A stretch of DNA of 9,070 nucleotides from Chloroflexota bacterium (GTDB lineage: Bacteria > Chloroflexota > Dehalococcoidia > Lucifugimonadales > VGZR01), in assembly GCA_027625225.1 (NCBI GenBank), contig JAQBWG010000061.1:1-9070 (forward strand), read 5' to 3'. Every line of letters begins with the position of its first letter. Positions within the stretch are counted from its first letter, which is position 1. Both the position numbers and the translations under genes were made by a program. A model generated the notes under the pieces. It had not been told where the DNA came from, did no database searches, and saw nothing but the letters and a program-made list of their open reading frames with translations. Shown in pieces: positions 1 through 5,604 of this stretch.

Positions 1-720
1 CGCCAGCGGAGCCAGATACAAATCCGTAGACCCCTGGAAACGGGTGATAATCTTCGCCAGGTCCTCGGCCTTGTCAATCGTCGTCATATCTACCAGCGGG
101 TAACTGTGGAAGTGCACCATGCTCACCCGGCAACCCCGCTTCATCATATGGAACGCCGCCACCGGCGAATCTATCCCGCCCGACATCATCGCCGCCACGT
201 GTCCGCTCACCCCCACCGGAAGCCCGCCGTACCCCGGATACGTCTCGAAGTACACCAATATCTCTTTGTGCAGAACGTCTACCGAAATCTCAAGCTCAGG
301 GTTACCCAGATTGACCCGCGCCCCCGACAGCTCCTGCACGAACGCTCCCAGCCGCCTGTTCATCTCGTCCGACTTCACCGGAAACTTCTTGCTCGCCCGG
401 TGCGCGGAAATCCTGAACGACCCGAACGTCCTCTGCGACACCTGTTCGCCTATCAACTCCTGCACCGCGTCCAAATCGAGCGGCAGCCGGTACACCCGGA
501 AATACTTCGCGATGCCCATCGTATCCTGCACCCGCTGGCTCACCACCGGCCACAGCGCCTCGTCCTCCACTTCCACGCCAATGTACTCCGCGCCGTGCCA
601 CACCTTCCGGCCTTTCAAATCGCGCGTCGCATTCTTCACGTTGTCCACCAGATGCTGGACGAACCACGGCCGGTTCTTCTTCTTCAGCGCCAATTCGTGA
701 TAGCGGATAGCGACATCCAT
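1..720 (-). CDS. thiI: tRNA 4-thiouridine synthetase ThiI (N-terminal 240 residues, cut by left edge)
   Basis: Reading the minus strand from the ATG at 720 gives 240 codons, open to base 1. The N-terminus (RYHELALKKKNR) matches the start of the ThiI ferredoxin-like domain. A THUMP-like RNA-binding region follows at about residues 60-165. The adenylating PP-loop SGGIDSPVA lies at residues 180-188. ThiI of this family adenylates uridine-8 of tRNA and transfers sulfur from a cysteine desulfurase-loaded persulfide to make s4U; in some bacteria it also supplies sulfur for the thiamine thiazole. The rest of the adenylation domain, and any rhodanese domain, lies outside the window, so the sulfur-transfer route cannot be judged. 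A GGAGGG ribosome site sits 8 nt before the start. The start shares its A with the stop codon of the upstream Nudix-like gene (TGATG), which implies translational coupling. Confidence 0.95.
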   Translation of the reverse strand, partial: MDVAIRYHELALKKKNRPWFVQHLVDNVKNATRDLKGRKVWHGAEYIGVEVEDEALWPVVSQRVQDTMGIAKYFRVYRLPLDLDAVQELIGEQVSQRTFGSFRISAHRASKKFPVKSDEMNRRLGAFVQELSGARVNLGNPELEISVDVLHKEILVYFETYPGYGGLPVGVSGHVAAMMSGGIDSPVAAFHMMKRGCRVSMVHFHSYPLVDMTTIDKAEDLAKIITRFQGSTDLYLAPLA

Positions 721-1190
721 CAGGACATCCCTCCGGCATCATTCGAGGCAACATCAAGCAGTAGCTGGCTGCACAACGAACCTTTAGATGCCCCATCTGA
801 GACATCATCTGGACTACCCCATTTCCAGTCTATATACAACGTCGTGGCCGATTTCAAAATGTGCCCGGGCATCATTATCTCTCCCGATTCCGTCCACGCC
901 TCGTACAGATTCATCTCCAAAACATATCCCTCCCGCACCTGTCTCCCATGCGCCAAACGCCCTCCCATCCGCAACTCGGTCCCCAACTTCTCCGCACCGA
1001 TACGCCGCACCGCATTTTCGGCAACCTCTCCGTCCCGCAACGAAGCCGCCGGCAGCCCCCACACACCGGGCAGCTCCGCATCGTCCAGCGGTCGCCGCAC
1101 CACCAACAGCGTCTCCGGCATGCCATCGCGGCGCACGGCCAACGCGACCGAGTGCTTGGTCTTTTTTTGTGTCTGGGAAGTAGTATTCAT
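720..1190 (-). CDS. Nudix-hydrolase-like protein with an altered Nudix box
   Basis: This 156-residue protein has the Nudix-fold pattern: an opening strand (SVALAVRR, 14-21), LLVVRRP at 28-34, then PGVWGLPAASLRDGE at 41-55 and a helix VAENAVRRIGAEKLG at 56-70. Nudix proteins usually hydrolyse a nucleoside diphosphate linked to another group, using Mg2+ held by the glutamates of REUxEExGU. Here the equivalent stretch reads RRIGAEKLG. The first and second expected glutamates are Arg63 and Ala66, only Glu67 remains, and there is one extra residue before the glycine. I recall Nudix subfamilies with a similar REKLG ending, so this may be a lineage variant and not decay. The substrate is unknown and the protein could bind without hydrolysing. 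The gene starts 27 nt after the threonine synthase stop, with a weak GGGG ribosome site, and its TGA overlaps the thiI ATG. Confidence 0.8.
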   Translation of the reverse strand: MNTTSQTQKKTKHSVALAVRRDGMPETLLVVRRPLDDAELPGVWGLPAASLRDGEVAENAVRRIGAEKLGTELRMGGRLAHGRQVREGYVLEMNLYEAWTESGEIMMPGHILKSATTLYIDWKWGSPDDVSDGASKGSLCSQLLLDVASNDAGGMS

Positions 1191-1217
1191 AAGAGCTCAG
1201 CCCCAGTATACGCCAGT

Positions 1218-2312
1218 CTACAAAGCCGCGGGCGGCTCGTCCTTCAGTCCCGAGCCGGTGATGGGCACCAGCACCGCGCTCTTCGAATCGAGCACGCCCT
1301 GCTGCACCAAGGCGACGATACCCGCGAACGCCGCCGCTGACGTCGGCTCGGCGTATACGCCCTCCTGCTCGGCCAGCTCTCTTTGCCAGTGAACGATGTC
1401 TTCGTCTTCGACGGCGACGCCGCTGCCGCCACTGTTCTTCAGCACGCGCACCATCTCGTTTTTGCGCGGCGGGGCGACCGACGAGATGCCGCCTGCGATT
1501 GTCTTTTTACCCGACGGCGTCCACTGCTCGCCCCTATGCGCGGCGACGACGCCCATCGCCGCCATCGACTGCACGGCATGCAGCTTGGGCACAGCTTTGA
1601 GTTGCTCGGCCTGCACAAGTTCATTGAAGCCCTTGTAGGAGCCTATGAACAACGAGCCGTTGCCCACGGGCATAACCACATGCACGGGCAGCGATTCGCC
1701 GAGTTGCATCGCCGCTTCGATGGCGAACAGCTTCGTCCCCTCGATGAAGTAGGGGCTGAGGTTGTGCGAAGCGTAGGGGAAGCCGTGCTCTTTCTGGAAC
1801 GCCTCGGCGGCTTCGGTGGCGGCTTCGCGCGGACCGGGAATGGCGTGCAGCGTCGCGCCGTAAACGCGTATCTGGGCCAGCTTCGCCGCTGGTGCGGTCG
1901 CCGGTGCGAAGATGTGCCCGGTAATGCCCGCCCGCGCGCAGTACGCAGAGGCCGACGCACCGGCGTTGCCCGACGAGTCCTCGACCAGTTCGGTCACGCC
2001 ATGCTCCCGCATGACGCCTATCATCACCGCCGTGCCACGGTCTTTGAACGAGCCGGTGGGGTTGGCGTACTCCAGCTTGGCGAAGATTGCACCCACACCT
2101 AGCGATCTGGCGATGCGGGGCAGTTCGATAACCGGCGTGTTGCCCTCACCCAGCGTCAGCGCTTTATCGGGGTCATGCAGAGGCGAAAGGCCGACGTCCT
2201 TGTCGCTGTAAGCGACTTCTAGAGGCGCAGAGCACTTGCGGCAGGCGAGCGTGTACACGTCCGCGTCGTGCGATTCGTGGCATTCGGTACAGGCGAGGTG
2301 GTAGTGAGACAT
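1218..2312 (-). CDS. thrC: threonine synthase (PLP fold type II, zinc-ribbon N-terminus)
   Basis: The 364-residue product should convert O-phospho-L-homoserine to L-threonine and phosphate in the cytoplasm. Visible features in order are: a four-cysteine zinc-ribbon-like N-terminus (C8, C11, C24, C27); GEGNTP at 55-60; PTGSFKDRG with the PLP Schiff-base lysine K90; SSGNAGAS with the PLP-contacting N116; a glycine-rich phosphate loop PVGNGS; EPTSAAAFAG at 322-331; and TGSGLKD at 352-358, typical of ThrC. The length matches the short ThrC class seen in archaea and many bacteria, not the longer E. coli type. Other fold-type-II enzymes (cysteate or diaminopropionate enzymes) share part of this pattern, but the zinc ribbon plus TGxGLKD favours ThrC. 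It is the second gene of the minus-strand run, 28 nt after the hemerythrin-like gene. Its ribosome site is weak (AGG only). Confidence 0.92.
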   Translation of the reverse strand: MSHYHLACTECHESHDADVYTLACRKCSAPLEVAYSDKDVGLSPLHDPDKALTLGEGNTPVIELPRIARSLGVGAIFAKLEYANPTGSFKDRGTAVMIGVMREHGVTELVEDSSGNAGASASAYCARAGITGHIFAPATAPAAKLAQIRVYGATLHAIPGPREAATEAAEAFQKEHGFPYASHNLSPYFIEGTKLFAIEAAMQLGESLPVHVVMPVGNGSLFIGSYKGFNELVQAEQLKAVPKLHAVQSMAAMGVVAAHRGEQWTPSGKKTIAGGISSVAPPRKNEMVRVLKNSGGSGVAVEDEDIVHWQRELAEQEGVYAEPTSAAAFAGIVALVQQGVLDSKSAVLVPITGSGLKDEPPAAL

Positions 2313-2340
2313 ACGCCTATTCTAGACGTATTGACGGGCC

Positions 2341-3018
2341 TTATGCAGCCTTGAGAGGGCTGGAGAGGCGTTCAAACTTGCGCTTCCAGAACCAGCGGTA
2401 GACGAGCATGATGAACCAGGGGATGACATCGCCCATGCTCTTCTTCTCTTCTTCCGTGGCTACCGACAGCACCCAGGGGAGGAGCAAGGCCAGGTCGCTG
2501 AAGGAGGTTTCTTTGGCGCCTTGTCTTTCGACCTTCTTCATTTCCTTAATAGTCATACAGAGCATGGCACAGGGCAGCAAGCTCTTATCTTCCTCGTCGC
2601 CAAGATGCCCGTCCATATACTCTTTGAGCGTGTGGAACTTGGCGGCTGTTTCATCTCTTTTCTGGGTGAACTCAGCGTCTGTGGCCTGCGCCAGCTCTTC
2701 CAAGGCGCCACCAGCTTCCCGCATGAACGTCGTGAGCTGCCGGTGCTGTTCGGCCAGACGGGCCTGATCCTCGGCGAACTCAGGCCGTTTCGCGGTCAGC
2801 ATGGGGCAAATCACCGCGTCCTCTCCTTTGTGGTGTAGTTCTACGGCGCGCTGGACGAAGTCGTACCAGTCCACCAGCCGCTTCACGCGCTCCTGGCCGG
2901 AGAACGTAAGGGCCGGAACAACCTCGTTAAAGGCGTTCACCTCCACACGGATGGCCCTGTGGATGAGGTAAACCATGTCCAGGTCGCTGCGTTGAACCAG
3001 TCGATCGGCCGTTGCCAT
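2341..3018 (-). CDS. hemerythrin-like (HHE domain) protein
   Basis: This is a 225-residue, mostly helical protein. Likely metal ligands of a hemerythrin four-helix bundle are visible: H20 in VYLIHRAIR, H62/H63 and E66 in LHHKGED, H92 in AEQHRQL, and H138 and E142 in GHLGDEE. The family binds a di-iron (sometimes other metal) centre and serves in oxygen, nitric oxide or redox sensing, or iron handling; which applies here cannot be told. The last 60 residues form a second section with aromatic and basic residues (PWFIMLVYRWFWKRKFERL) that may touch the membrane or form an extra helix; similar tails occur in related hemerythrin-domain proteins. The ATG at 3018 is preferred because AAGGA lies 8 nt upstream. 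The same frame stays open further upstream, to 3453, but that part would overlap the divergent aldolase gene. Confidence 0.85.
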   Translation of the reverse strand: MATADRLVQRSDLDMVYLIHRAIRVEVNAFNEVVPALTFSGQERVKRLVDWYDFVQRAVELHHKGEDAVICPMLTAKRPEFAEDQARLAEQHRQLTTFMREAGGALEELAQATDAEFTQKRDETAAKFHTLKEYMDGHLGDEEDKSLLPCAMLCMTIKEMKKVERQGAKETSFSDLALLLPWVLSVATEEEKKSMGDVIPWFIMLVYRWFWKRKFERLSSPLKAA

Positions 3019-3057
3019 CTTCCACGTCCTTAATCTCAGGGTTGCTCGGCGAGGCGT

Positions 3058-3063
3058 ATTGTA
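3058..3063 (-). promoter_or_regulatory. candidate -10 box for the hemerythrin-thrC-nudix-thiI operon
   Basis: On the minus strand these bases read TACAAT, one mismatch from the sigma-70 consensus TATAAT. Transcription would start near 3051, leaving a leader of about 33 nt before the ATG at 3018. No convincing -35 hexamer is seen 16-18 nt upstream, so confidence is low. Confidence 0.35.
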
Positions 3064-3091
3064 CACATACGAGACCCAGGGTGTTTCCCGT

Positions 3092-3117
3092 GTGGCGGGC
3101 GTGGTATCATCCGCCAC
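3092..3117. promoter_or_regulatory. inverted repeat spanning the aldolase -10 region (candidate operator)
   Basis: GTGGCGG at 3092-3098 and CCGCCAC at 3111-3117 are perfect reverse complements separated by 12 nt. The spacer holds nearly all of the extended -10-like sequence of the plus-strand gene. A protein bound here would block that promoter, so repression is the simplest reading. The centre-to-centre distance of 19 nt is close to two helical turns, which suits a dimeric regulator. The regulator is unknown. A chance repeat in GC-rich DNA is possible. Confidence 0.4.
3102..3110 (+). promoter_or_regulatory. candidate extended -10 promoter for the aldolase gene
   Basis: TGGTATCAT matches the extended -10 consensus TGnTATAAT with one mismatch. 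The expected start of transcription is near 3117, giving a leader of about 30 nt before the ATG at 3148. The -35 position is poor, as is common for extended -10 promoters. Confidence 0.4.
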
Positions 3118-3147
3118 GATTCCGTATCTAAACGCAAAGGAACCCGA

Positions 3148-4242
3148 ATGGCCGCTACAGCGACTCAAGAGCCCAAGATTACCGACCCGGACGCCGTCGT
3201 ATTCCGCTTCGACGGCGAGCAGACCACGCCCGCCGACGTCATCGCCAATATGCAGAAATACCAGGAAGAACAGGGGTACGAGCAGGACACCTACTCGCTC
3301 GGCGGCACCGTCGAGGCGCTGGAGAAGAAGGCCGCCGAGGTGCTGGGCACCGAGGCCGCCATGTTCGTGCCCACCGGCACGCTCGCAAACCACCTTGCCG
3401 TACGCAGGCACTGCGGCACCAAGGGCCGCGCGGTGATTCAGGAACAGGCACATCTTTTCGTGGACAGCGGCGACACCGTCCAGCGGCTGAGTGGCATCAA
3501 CATGATTCCGTTGGCCGAGGGCAGGGTGTACTTCACCGCCGACGAACTCCGTGCCGCCTACAAGCGGTCGGTCACCAGCCGCGTGATGAATCCCATCGGC
3601 TGCGTCATCGTGGAGACGCCGGTACGCAGGCAGGGCGGGCAGATCGTCCCCTTCGAGGAGCTAAAAGCCATCACCGACTTCTGCCGCGAGGAGGGCATCC
3701 CCTCGCACCTCGACGGCTCGCGGCTGTTCATGATGACCGCCGCCACCGGCATCCCGCCGCGCGACTACGCGGCACTGTTCGACACCACCTACTTTTCGCT
3801 GTACAAATACTTCGGCGCGCCGTTCGGGGCCATTCTCGGCGGCACGTCCAAGTTCGTCGAGGGGCTGTACCACGACCGCCGCATGTTCGGCAGTGGCCTG
3901 CCCACCACGACGCTGGTCGCCGGACTCGCCTTACAGGGCATGGACGGCTTCGAGGAGCGATTCACCGCCGCGCTGCGCAAGGCGATGGACCTGTTCGACG
4001 GCTTGAACCAGCTTGAGGCGGTATCCATCCAGCCGTTCGAGCACTACTCCAACATCTTCCCCATGAAACTGGCGCAGGGTATCGACGCCAACGACTTCGC
4101 CGCGCGGCTGAAGAAGCGCTCGGTGTTCGTTTTCCCCGAGGAAGAGGCGTTCGGGGACAGCACCCTGCTTCACGTGAACACGACGATCATGCGACGCCCG
4201 AACGAGGACATCGTGGGCGTATTTGAAGAAGCACTAAGCTAA
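3148..4242 (+). CDS. threonine aldolase / beta-eliminating lyase family PLP enzyme
   Basis: This 364-residue fold-type-I PLP enzyme is built like L-threonine aldolase, which splits threonine (or allo-threonine) into glycine and acetaldehyde. Visible signatures: TYSLGGTVEALEKKAAEVLG, then the phosphate-binding PTGTLANH (75-82); AHLFVDSG with H102 placed to stack on the PLP ring; HLDGSRLF with D189 and R192 contacting the cofactor and substrate carboxylate; and LYKYFGAPFG with the Schiff-base lysine K220. The YSLGGT segment replaces the YGEDPT pattern of E. coli LtaE, and an Asp (DSG) stands where Glu (EAG) is usual. It is therefore a divergent branch that may prefer another beta-hydroxy amino acid, or act as a beta-eliminating lyase. 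The start is supported by AAGGA 6 nt upstream. It is divergent from the threonine synthase operon, which fits a role in threonine/glycine balance. Confidence 0.85.
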   Translation: MAATATQEPKITDPDAVVFRFDGEQTTPADVIANMQKYQEEQGYEQDTYSLGGTVEALEKKAAEVLGTEAAMFVPTGTLANHLAVRRHCGTKGRAVIQEQAHLFVDSGDTVQRLSGINMIPLAEGRVYFTADELRAAYKRSVTSRVMNPIGCVIVETPVRRQGGQIVPFEELKAITDFCREEGIPSHLDGSRLFMMTAATGIPPRDYAALFDTTYFSLYKYFGAPFGAILGGTSKFVEGLYHDRRMFGSGLPTTTLVAGLALQGMDGFEERFTAALRKAMDLFDGLNQLEAVSIQPFEHYSNIFPMKLAQGIDANDFAARLKKRSVFVFPEEEAFGDSTLLHVNTTIMRRPNEDIVGVFEEALS

Positions 4243-4276
4243 TCCTGATTCGAAAAACTAAGTGCTAACGTATCAA

Positions 4277-4283
4277 GGGGGGG
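4277..4283 (+). promoter_or_regulatory. ribosome binding site deciding a TTG start
   Basis: A run of seven Gs preceded by AA lies 8 nt before the TTG at 4292. It is a plausible though non-canonical Shine-Dalgarno. The alternative in-frame GTG at 4262 has no such site upstream, so TTG is preferred. Confidence 0.45.
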
Positions 4284-4291
4284 TATCTCAC

Positions 4292-5497
4292 TTGAATGGT
4301 GAAGAACAAGAACCTTCTTCCATCTTAGAGAAGATGCCTCCAAGAATTCGCGCTTTTTTGAACCATCTCATCGGTTTAGTGATTTGGCTCTTCATCTCTT
4401 GTCTCTTCGGTGTACCTGCTGGTCTGATTACCGCGATTTACCTTGGTTCTATCGCCCCCCTCTCTGATGAATACCCTTACTATTTGTTCCTCAGTGGTAT
4501 ATTTGCGGTTGCCCTTATGGTCGGGCTATTGGGTTATTTTCTGTCACCTGCTAACGCCTTCTCAAAGACTTTTTCTCAGACTCGAAACTCACGTAAGCAA
4601 ATGTCTCTTTCAGAGGTTTTTCAAACTTCTAAGGAATGGATACGAAACAATCAGCTGAAGGCAGTTACATATTCCGCACTGGCACTTCTAGCTATTGGGG
4701 GCATCCTTGGCTTGTGGGTCTTTATTCGTACGGAATCCTCAGAACTTGCCACATCTGCAAATACTCATTTTCGAATATTGAAGGTCGTCTCACATGATCA
4801 AGACATGAGTTTTGATGAACGGGCCTTGAAAATAGAACTCGAACGCGCTTATCAGCGAATATCACAGGAATGGGCAAACATTTCGGCAGAGGTGATTCAG
4901 GTACACATCTATCCCGACCAAGAGTCATTTTTACGGGCAACTGGCCTAGGGAAACATACCGCAGGAGCAACATCATGTGCGGGAAATGCTGCGAACATTC
5001 ATGTGTATTTAGAAGATTCTCCCAATGACTCTGGACTTCGAGTTGACCCCGAAACAGCCCGACATGAGACTGCTCATGCAGTTATGTGCCAAGTATTGGG
5101 TTCAACAGTTACATCTCAAATTCCGGACTGGATTCATGAAGGATACGCCCGCTTGGCACAATATGGTGCTTGGTCAGACTGGTATAGCAAATCATCAAAC
5201 CGATTAAGAGTATGGCTTGGTCGTTCGGGAATATTGTCCGGGGAACGTTTTTGTTCTTTTGATGTTCCATTACGCGATGAATCTTCGGATATCGGATTTT
5301 TCTACGCCACAGCTTGGGAATTCGTTCGCTGGCTTGATGGACAAGAAGGAGACAGCTTCGCGATGCGAATTAACAATGCATTTGAGGAAACAGAGCATCC
5401 TGAACAGGCCATTTCTATTGCATTGGGACAATCATGTGAGACTTCTTTCGATGATTGGTTGAAGACCTTCGAAGGTGGCCCACAGCGTATCGATTAG
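4292..5497 (+). CDS. membrane-anchored gluzincin-type zinc metallopeptidase (HExxH...E)
   Basis: This 401-residue protein (counted from the TTG at 4292; 411 from the GTG at 4262; an ATG at 4334 is also possible) has three hydrophobic segments at about 26-54, 63-84 and 124-145. Between the second and third is a basic loop, predicted cytoplasmic (K92, R98, R101, K102, K114, R118, K123). This places the C-terminal domain outside the membrane. That domain holds HETAH (H258, E259, H262) and, 21 residues after the second histidine, the third zinc ligand E283 in WIHEGYARLAQ, the arrangement of the peptidase MA (gluzincin) fold. Four cysteines (C229, C266, C321, C382) all lie in the exported part and could form disulfides. 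The substrate is unknown. It sits 49 nt after the aldolase stop in an AT-richer block whose codon use differs from its neighbours, so it is probably acquired and functionally unrelated to them. Confidence 0.8.
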   Translation: MNGEEQEPSSILEKMPPRIRAFLNHLIGLVIWLFISCLFGVPAGLITAIYLGSIAPLSDEYPYYLFLSGIFAVALMVGLLGYFLSPANAFSKTFSQTRNSRKQMSLSEVFQTSKEWIRNNQLKAVTYSALALLAIGGILGLWVFIRTESSELATSANTHFRILKVVSHDQDMSFDERALKIELERAYQRISQEWANISAEVIQVHIYPDQESFLRATGLGKHTAGATSCAGNAANIHVYLEDSPNDSGLRVDPETARHETAHAVMCQVLGSTVTSQIPDWIHEGYARLAQYGAWSDWYSKSSNRLRVWLGRSGILSGERFCSFDVPLRDESSDIGFFYATAWEFVRWLDGQEGDSFAMRINNAFEETEHPEQAISIALGQSCETSFDDWLKTFEGGPQRID

Positions 5498-5604
5498 ACT
5501 AGCGCGTGTTCATATCCGCAGGTAGTTCCAAATATCTATGGTAAAGTTCACCGCGTCCTATCGAACTTCATTAATTATGTGAATTAACTAAGGAGAAACA
5601 GCAC
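5498..5604 (+). promoter_or_regulatory. intergenic leader of the dimethylformamidase-like gene, with AT palindrome and strong RBS
   Basis: This 107-nt gap holds TTAATT (5571-5576) and its exact reverse complement AATTAA (5582-5587), separated by ATGTG. TTCACC at 5547-5552 and TTAATT at 5571-5576 (18-nt spacing) could serve as weak -35 and -10 elements. AAGGAG at 5590-5595, 9 nt before the ATG at 5605, is a good ribosome site. No terminator hairpin with a T-run is seen after the metallopeptidase gene. The promoter reading is tentative; the ribosome site is clear. Confidence 0.35.

Larger units (their letters stand above)
3019..3147. promoter_or_regulatory. divergent control region between hemerythrin/thrC operon and aldolase gene
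   Basis: This 129-nt intergenic region lies between two divergent start codons, so it must drive both units unless promoters lie inside genes. It contains an extended -10-like sequence for the plus strand, a -10-like TACAAT for the minus strand, and a 7-bp inverted repeat described separately. Ribosome sites are present at both ends: AAGGA at 3137-3141 for the aldolase gene and AAGGA 8 nt before the hemerythrin start. The assignment as a control region follows from position; no specific regulator can be named. Confidence 0.7.
4243..5600. other. AT-richer block, probable horizontally acquired segment
   Basis: Composition changes abruptly just after the aldolase stop and returns to GC-rich at the ATG at 5605. 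Inside the block third codon positions are often A or T (TTG, CTT, ACA, AAT, GAT), while the flanking genes use mainly C or G there. The block contains one gene and no recognisable transposase or integrase. The heptamer AACTAAG occurs near both edges (4256-4262 and 5586-5592), which may be coincidence. Transfer is inferred from composition only. Confidence 0.55.

Noticed and set aside
1162..1168. Run of seven T as a terminator or slippage site
   Set aside because: It lies inside the Nudix-like gene, where it encodes lysines in frame, and no hairpin precedes it.
106..1392. Long plus-strand open frame of 428 codons
   Set aside because: It is rich in His, Arg and Pro with no family pattern. The opposite strand encodes recognisable ThiI, Nudix-like and ThrC proteins over the same bases.
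3019..3453. N-terminal extension of the hemerythrin-like frame
   Set aside because: The extra residues run across the intergenic region and into the aldolase gene on the other strand. A good ribosome site supports the start at 3018.
4230..4266. Inverted repeat AGCACT...AGTGCT after the aldolase gene as a terminator
   Set aside because: Six base pairs with a 25-nt loop and no T-run is too weak to call a terminator.
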